From positions 1 through 6,962 of the forward strand of contig JAJRYM010000037.1 in NCBI GenBank assembly GCA_024275775.1: DNA of 6,962 nt. Reading direction: 5' to 3'. Below are positions 5,692 to 6,962 of the stretch, one piece after another (the stretch's first letter is position 1; each line of letters begins with the position of its first letter). Position numbers and translations under genes: made by a program. Source of the stretch: Nitrospirota bacterium (GTDB taxonomy: Bacteria > Nitrospinota_A > UBA7883 > JACRGQ01). The notes under the pieces were generated by a model. The model had not been told where the DNA came from. It saw only the letters and a program-made list of their open reading frames with translations, and ran no database searches.

Positions 5692-6605
5692 CAGAAAACC
5701 AGCTGGCTGTTAAGGAAATCTATTATCTGCCGCTTGAACTTTTCGGCGGCAAGCCGTATTGAGCGCAGGCTGGACGTGCCGCCGCCTCCGGGTATTCTTT
5801 TCACGACGGTTTCTTCCCGCACCACTTCCAGCGTGTTGCCGTTATACACCTTCGCGTATACTGTTCCTTCTACGTAAGGCGGTTCGGCTTCACGGGAGAA
5901 ATGCGCCTCCGATATCGCGTACCCCAGAATAACGTAATCCGCATCATAGTGAGAGGCCAGCCATTCAACCGCTTTTATATCGCCTTCCATCGCGCTCATA
6001 ACTCGGCTATTATCGCCGAGTTTACGAATTTCGGTGCGGGCTACAACATCGTAACCCTGCGACTCGATAGCCTTCTTAACATTTTCCTCCGTAGCGGAAG
6101 GCAAGACGAGAAAACCGGGATTCGCTATCATTCCAAGCGTCCTCTCGTCCATTATGAGCGCTATCATAGGTTTCTTTTTTCCCGTTACTTCCATGCCGAG
6201 ACTCGTGACCTGTTTTTCCAGATAGGTGAGGAAAACAACGTATTCCACTTTCACGTAATATTCCGCCTCGCCGGTTTCCGGGTATTCCTCCGGGGCATCC
6301 TCCAAAAAGCGGAAGCTGTGGATGAAATCCATCCCCCTCGAAAAGACCTTTTTCTCCAGCACGGGCATATTCGATTCTATATCGTCCTGTGAAATTACGG
6401 ATCTCAACGCATCGAGAAGTGCGGCGTTCAGAGCTTTTTCCATGGCCTGATCGCGCGCGGCGACGTAATCCGCCTCCGCTACCGGGGCCATCCCCTCTCC
6501 GAATACTTTTATGGTCTCGCCCGGGGCGGGAATCGGCTCCGCGCCGGATACGGAAACCATAAATGCCAGTACAAGGCTTCTTGCTAAAAGGAACATGCGC
6601 GGCAT
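5691..6605 (-). CDS. Exported protein with FlgT-N-like and LpoB/CsgG-like regions
   Basis: Up to 304 residues with an N-terminal signal peptide (hydrophobic core about residues 5-17, likely cleavage after SVSGA). There is no lipobox cysteine, so it should be a soluble periplasmic or outer-membrane-associated protein. Residues 31-127 (IKVFGEGMAPVAEADYVAAR, then a helix 'DQAMEKALNAALLDALRSV', then VKVEYVVFL) resemble the FlgT N-terminal/LPP20 type: a 'G.G.a......Ar..A...A...A' helix packed on strands. Residues 146-304 (PMIALIMDE, AIESQGYDVVAR, DADYVILGYAISE, and a long strand pair ending in a helix) resemble the CsgG/LpoB/FlgT-M fold. No named orthologue is recognised, and a flagellar role is not implied by the neighbours. 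The first ATG (6605) lies inside a TATAAT box and lacks a ribosome-binding site. The ATG at 6596 (fourth codon) gives a tighter signal peptide, MFLLARSLVLAF, and may be the true start. The next gene overlaps its stop by one base. Confidence 0.72.
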   Translation of the reverse strand: MPRMFLLARSLVLAFMVSVSGAEPIPAPGETIKVFGEGMAPVAEADYVAARDQAMEKALNAALLDALRSVISQDDIESNMPVLEKKVFSRGMDFIHSFRFLEDAPEEYPETGEAEYYVKVEYVVFLTYLEKQVTSLGMEVTGKKKPMIALIMDERTLGMIANPGFLVLPSATEENVKKAIESQGYDVVARTEIRKLGDNSRVMSAMEGDIKAVEWLASHYDADYVILGYAISEAHFSREAEPPYVEGTVYAKVYNGNTLEVVREETVVKRIPGGGGTSSLRSIRLAAEKFKRQIIDFLNSQLVF

Positions 6606-6632
6606 TATAGCCTAAAGCGAAGGCGCAGTCCG
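6604..6632 (-). promoter_or_regulatory. Candidate promoter of the FlgT/LpoB-like - AI-2E operon
   Basis: On the minus strand a perfect TATAAT (6609 down to 6604) lies 17 bp after CGGACT (6632 down to 6627), which matches only the central GAC of the -35 consensus. It lies between the cytochrome terminator and the next minus-strand gene, where a promoter is expected. Transcription would start near 6597, at or next to the ATG at 6596, implying a leaderless or nearly leaderless mRNA starting at the fourth codon of the longest frame. Confidence 0.45.
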
Positions 6633-6660
6633 GAATTCGGCGCTTTCCAGAACCGCTGAA

Positions 6661-6693
6661 AATAAAAAAGGAGATGCGGTTGCCCGCATCTCC
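6661..6693 (-). terminator. Intrinsic terminator of the cytochrome c gene
   Basis: GGAGATGCGG (6670-6679) and CCGCATCTCC (6684-6693) form a perfect 10-bp GC-rich stem with a 4-nt loop. Read on the minus strand, the stem is followed directly by TTTTTTATT (6669 down to 6661). It starts 21 bases after the cytochrome stop codon. On the plus strand no T-run follows, so it works for the minus strand only. Confidence 0.92.
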
Positions 6694-6714
6694 ATAAAGA
6701 ATGAACCGGATGGT

Positions 6715-6962
6715 CTAAAGGGTCTTAATGTAATCTATAACATCATCGACCTGACCAGGTTTCAGTTTAACCTTCATCTTGGTCTTTTTCCGAGTTTTGC
6801 CTTTTTTTACGCGGCTTTTCATTTCCTGGGTTTCCTTATCGTTTTCCGCCCAGGTTTTCTGGGGGTTGGAAATCCATTTTTTCGGCCAAGCGTCGGAATG
6901 CCTGTCCTTAGTTCCTTTAAGGCCAGGACCCATTTTCTTCTTGGTGCCGGTGCTGTGGCAGG
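6715..6962 (-). CDS. Small c-type cytochrome, lysine-rich, 5' part missing
   Basis: The C-terminal 81 residues of a gene cut by the right edge of the window. The visible chain begins with Cys-His followed by STGTKKKMGPGLKG, the pattern after a CxxCH haem-attachment site in class I cytochromes c (the first cysteine lies outside the window). A tryptophan-rich helix AWPKKWISNPQKTW follows, then a very basic stretch including KKTKMKVKLK, and the final helix QVDDVIDYIKTL, where class I cytochromes carry 'd.ia.YL.tL'. The methionine in KTKMK, 22 residues before the last helix ends, is the likely sixth haem ligand; an earlier methionine in TQEM is the alternative. It should act in the periplasm as a small electron carrier. 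About half of a 20-residue stretch is lysine, which suggests an acidic redox partner. A strong terminator follows, so this gene ends its own transcript, separate from the exported-protein gene downstream. Confidence 0.85.
   Translation of the reverse strand, partial: CHSTGTKKKMGPGLKGTKDRHSDAWPKKWISNPQKTWAENDKETQEMKSRVKKGKTRKKTKMKVKLKPGQVDDVIDYIKTL

Noticed and set aside
6661..6693. The strong hairpin as a bidirectional terminator or riboswitch
   Set aside because: A T-run follows only on the minus strand, and there is no gene ending on the plus strand nearby. It is explained as the cytochrome terminator.
1..6962. Mobile element, CRISPR, prophage or defence island
   Set aside because: No transposase, integrase, terminal repeats, regularly spaced repeats or atypical base composition were seen. 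All genes fit ordinary chromosomal families.

Overview
The window reads as a chromosomal fragment from a Gram-negative-type, respiring bacterium. It carries a c-type cytochrome with a CH haem-site remnant, an exported protein with FlgT/LpoB-like features, housekeeping purine and lysine/diaminopimelate genes, and CPA2 antiporters. Base composition looks even and moderately GC-rich throughout, and I see no insertion sequence, phage gene, tRNA, rRNA or CRISPR array. A deltaproteobacterial or related uncultured lineage is my guess from style (lysine-rich small cytochrome, FlgT-like secreted protein). The sequence alone does not fix the taxon.

Plus strand, 3-4612: the 3' end of purM is followed by a 112-bp gap with a possible promoter and hairpins, then dapB. 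Behind dapB comes a tight run of genes: a 45-residue single-pass membrane microprotein, a PtsN-like EIIA domain protein, a PII-like protein, and two different CPA2-type cation:proton antiporters. Junctions are 9 bp, a 1-bp stop/start overlap, 0 bp, 81 bp and a 4-bp ATGA overlap. The only real break is the 81-bp gap before the first antiporter, which holds a small hairpin.

Minus strand, 4609-6962: reading right to left, there is the 3' part of a small lysine-rich cytochrome c, closed by a strong intrinsic terminator. Next is a TATAAT box that overlaps the first possible start of an exported FlgT/LpoB-like protein, and then an AI-2E/PerM-family membrane protein coupled to it by a 1-bp overlap. 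The two transcription units converge with their stop codons interlocked in the single tetranucleotide CTAG at 4609-4612, leaving no room for a terminator between them.

The most interesting proposal is that the EIIA-Ntr-like protein, the divergent PII-like protein, the two antiporters and perhaps the microprotein form one regulated ion-transport module. Two small soluble sensor-type proteins, one a phosphorelay acceptor and one a PII-fold ligand binder, would tune a pair of coupled antiporters. The gene order and family assignments are read from the sequence; the functional link is inference.
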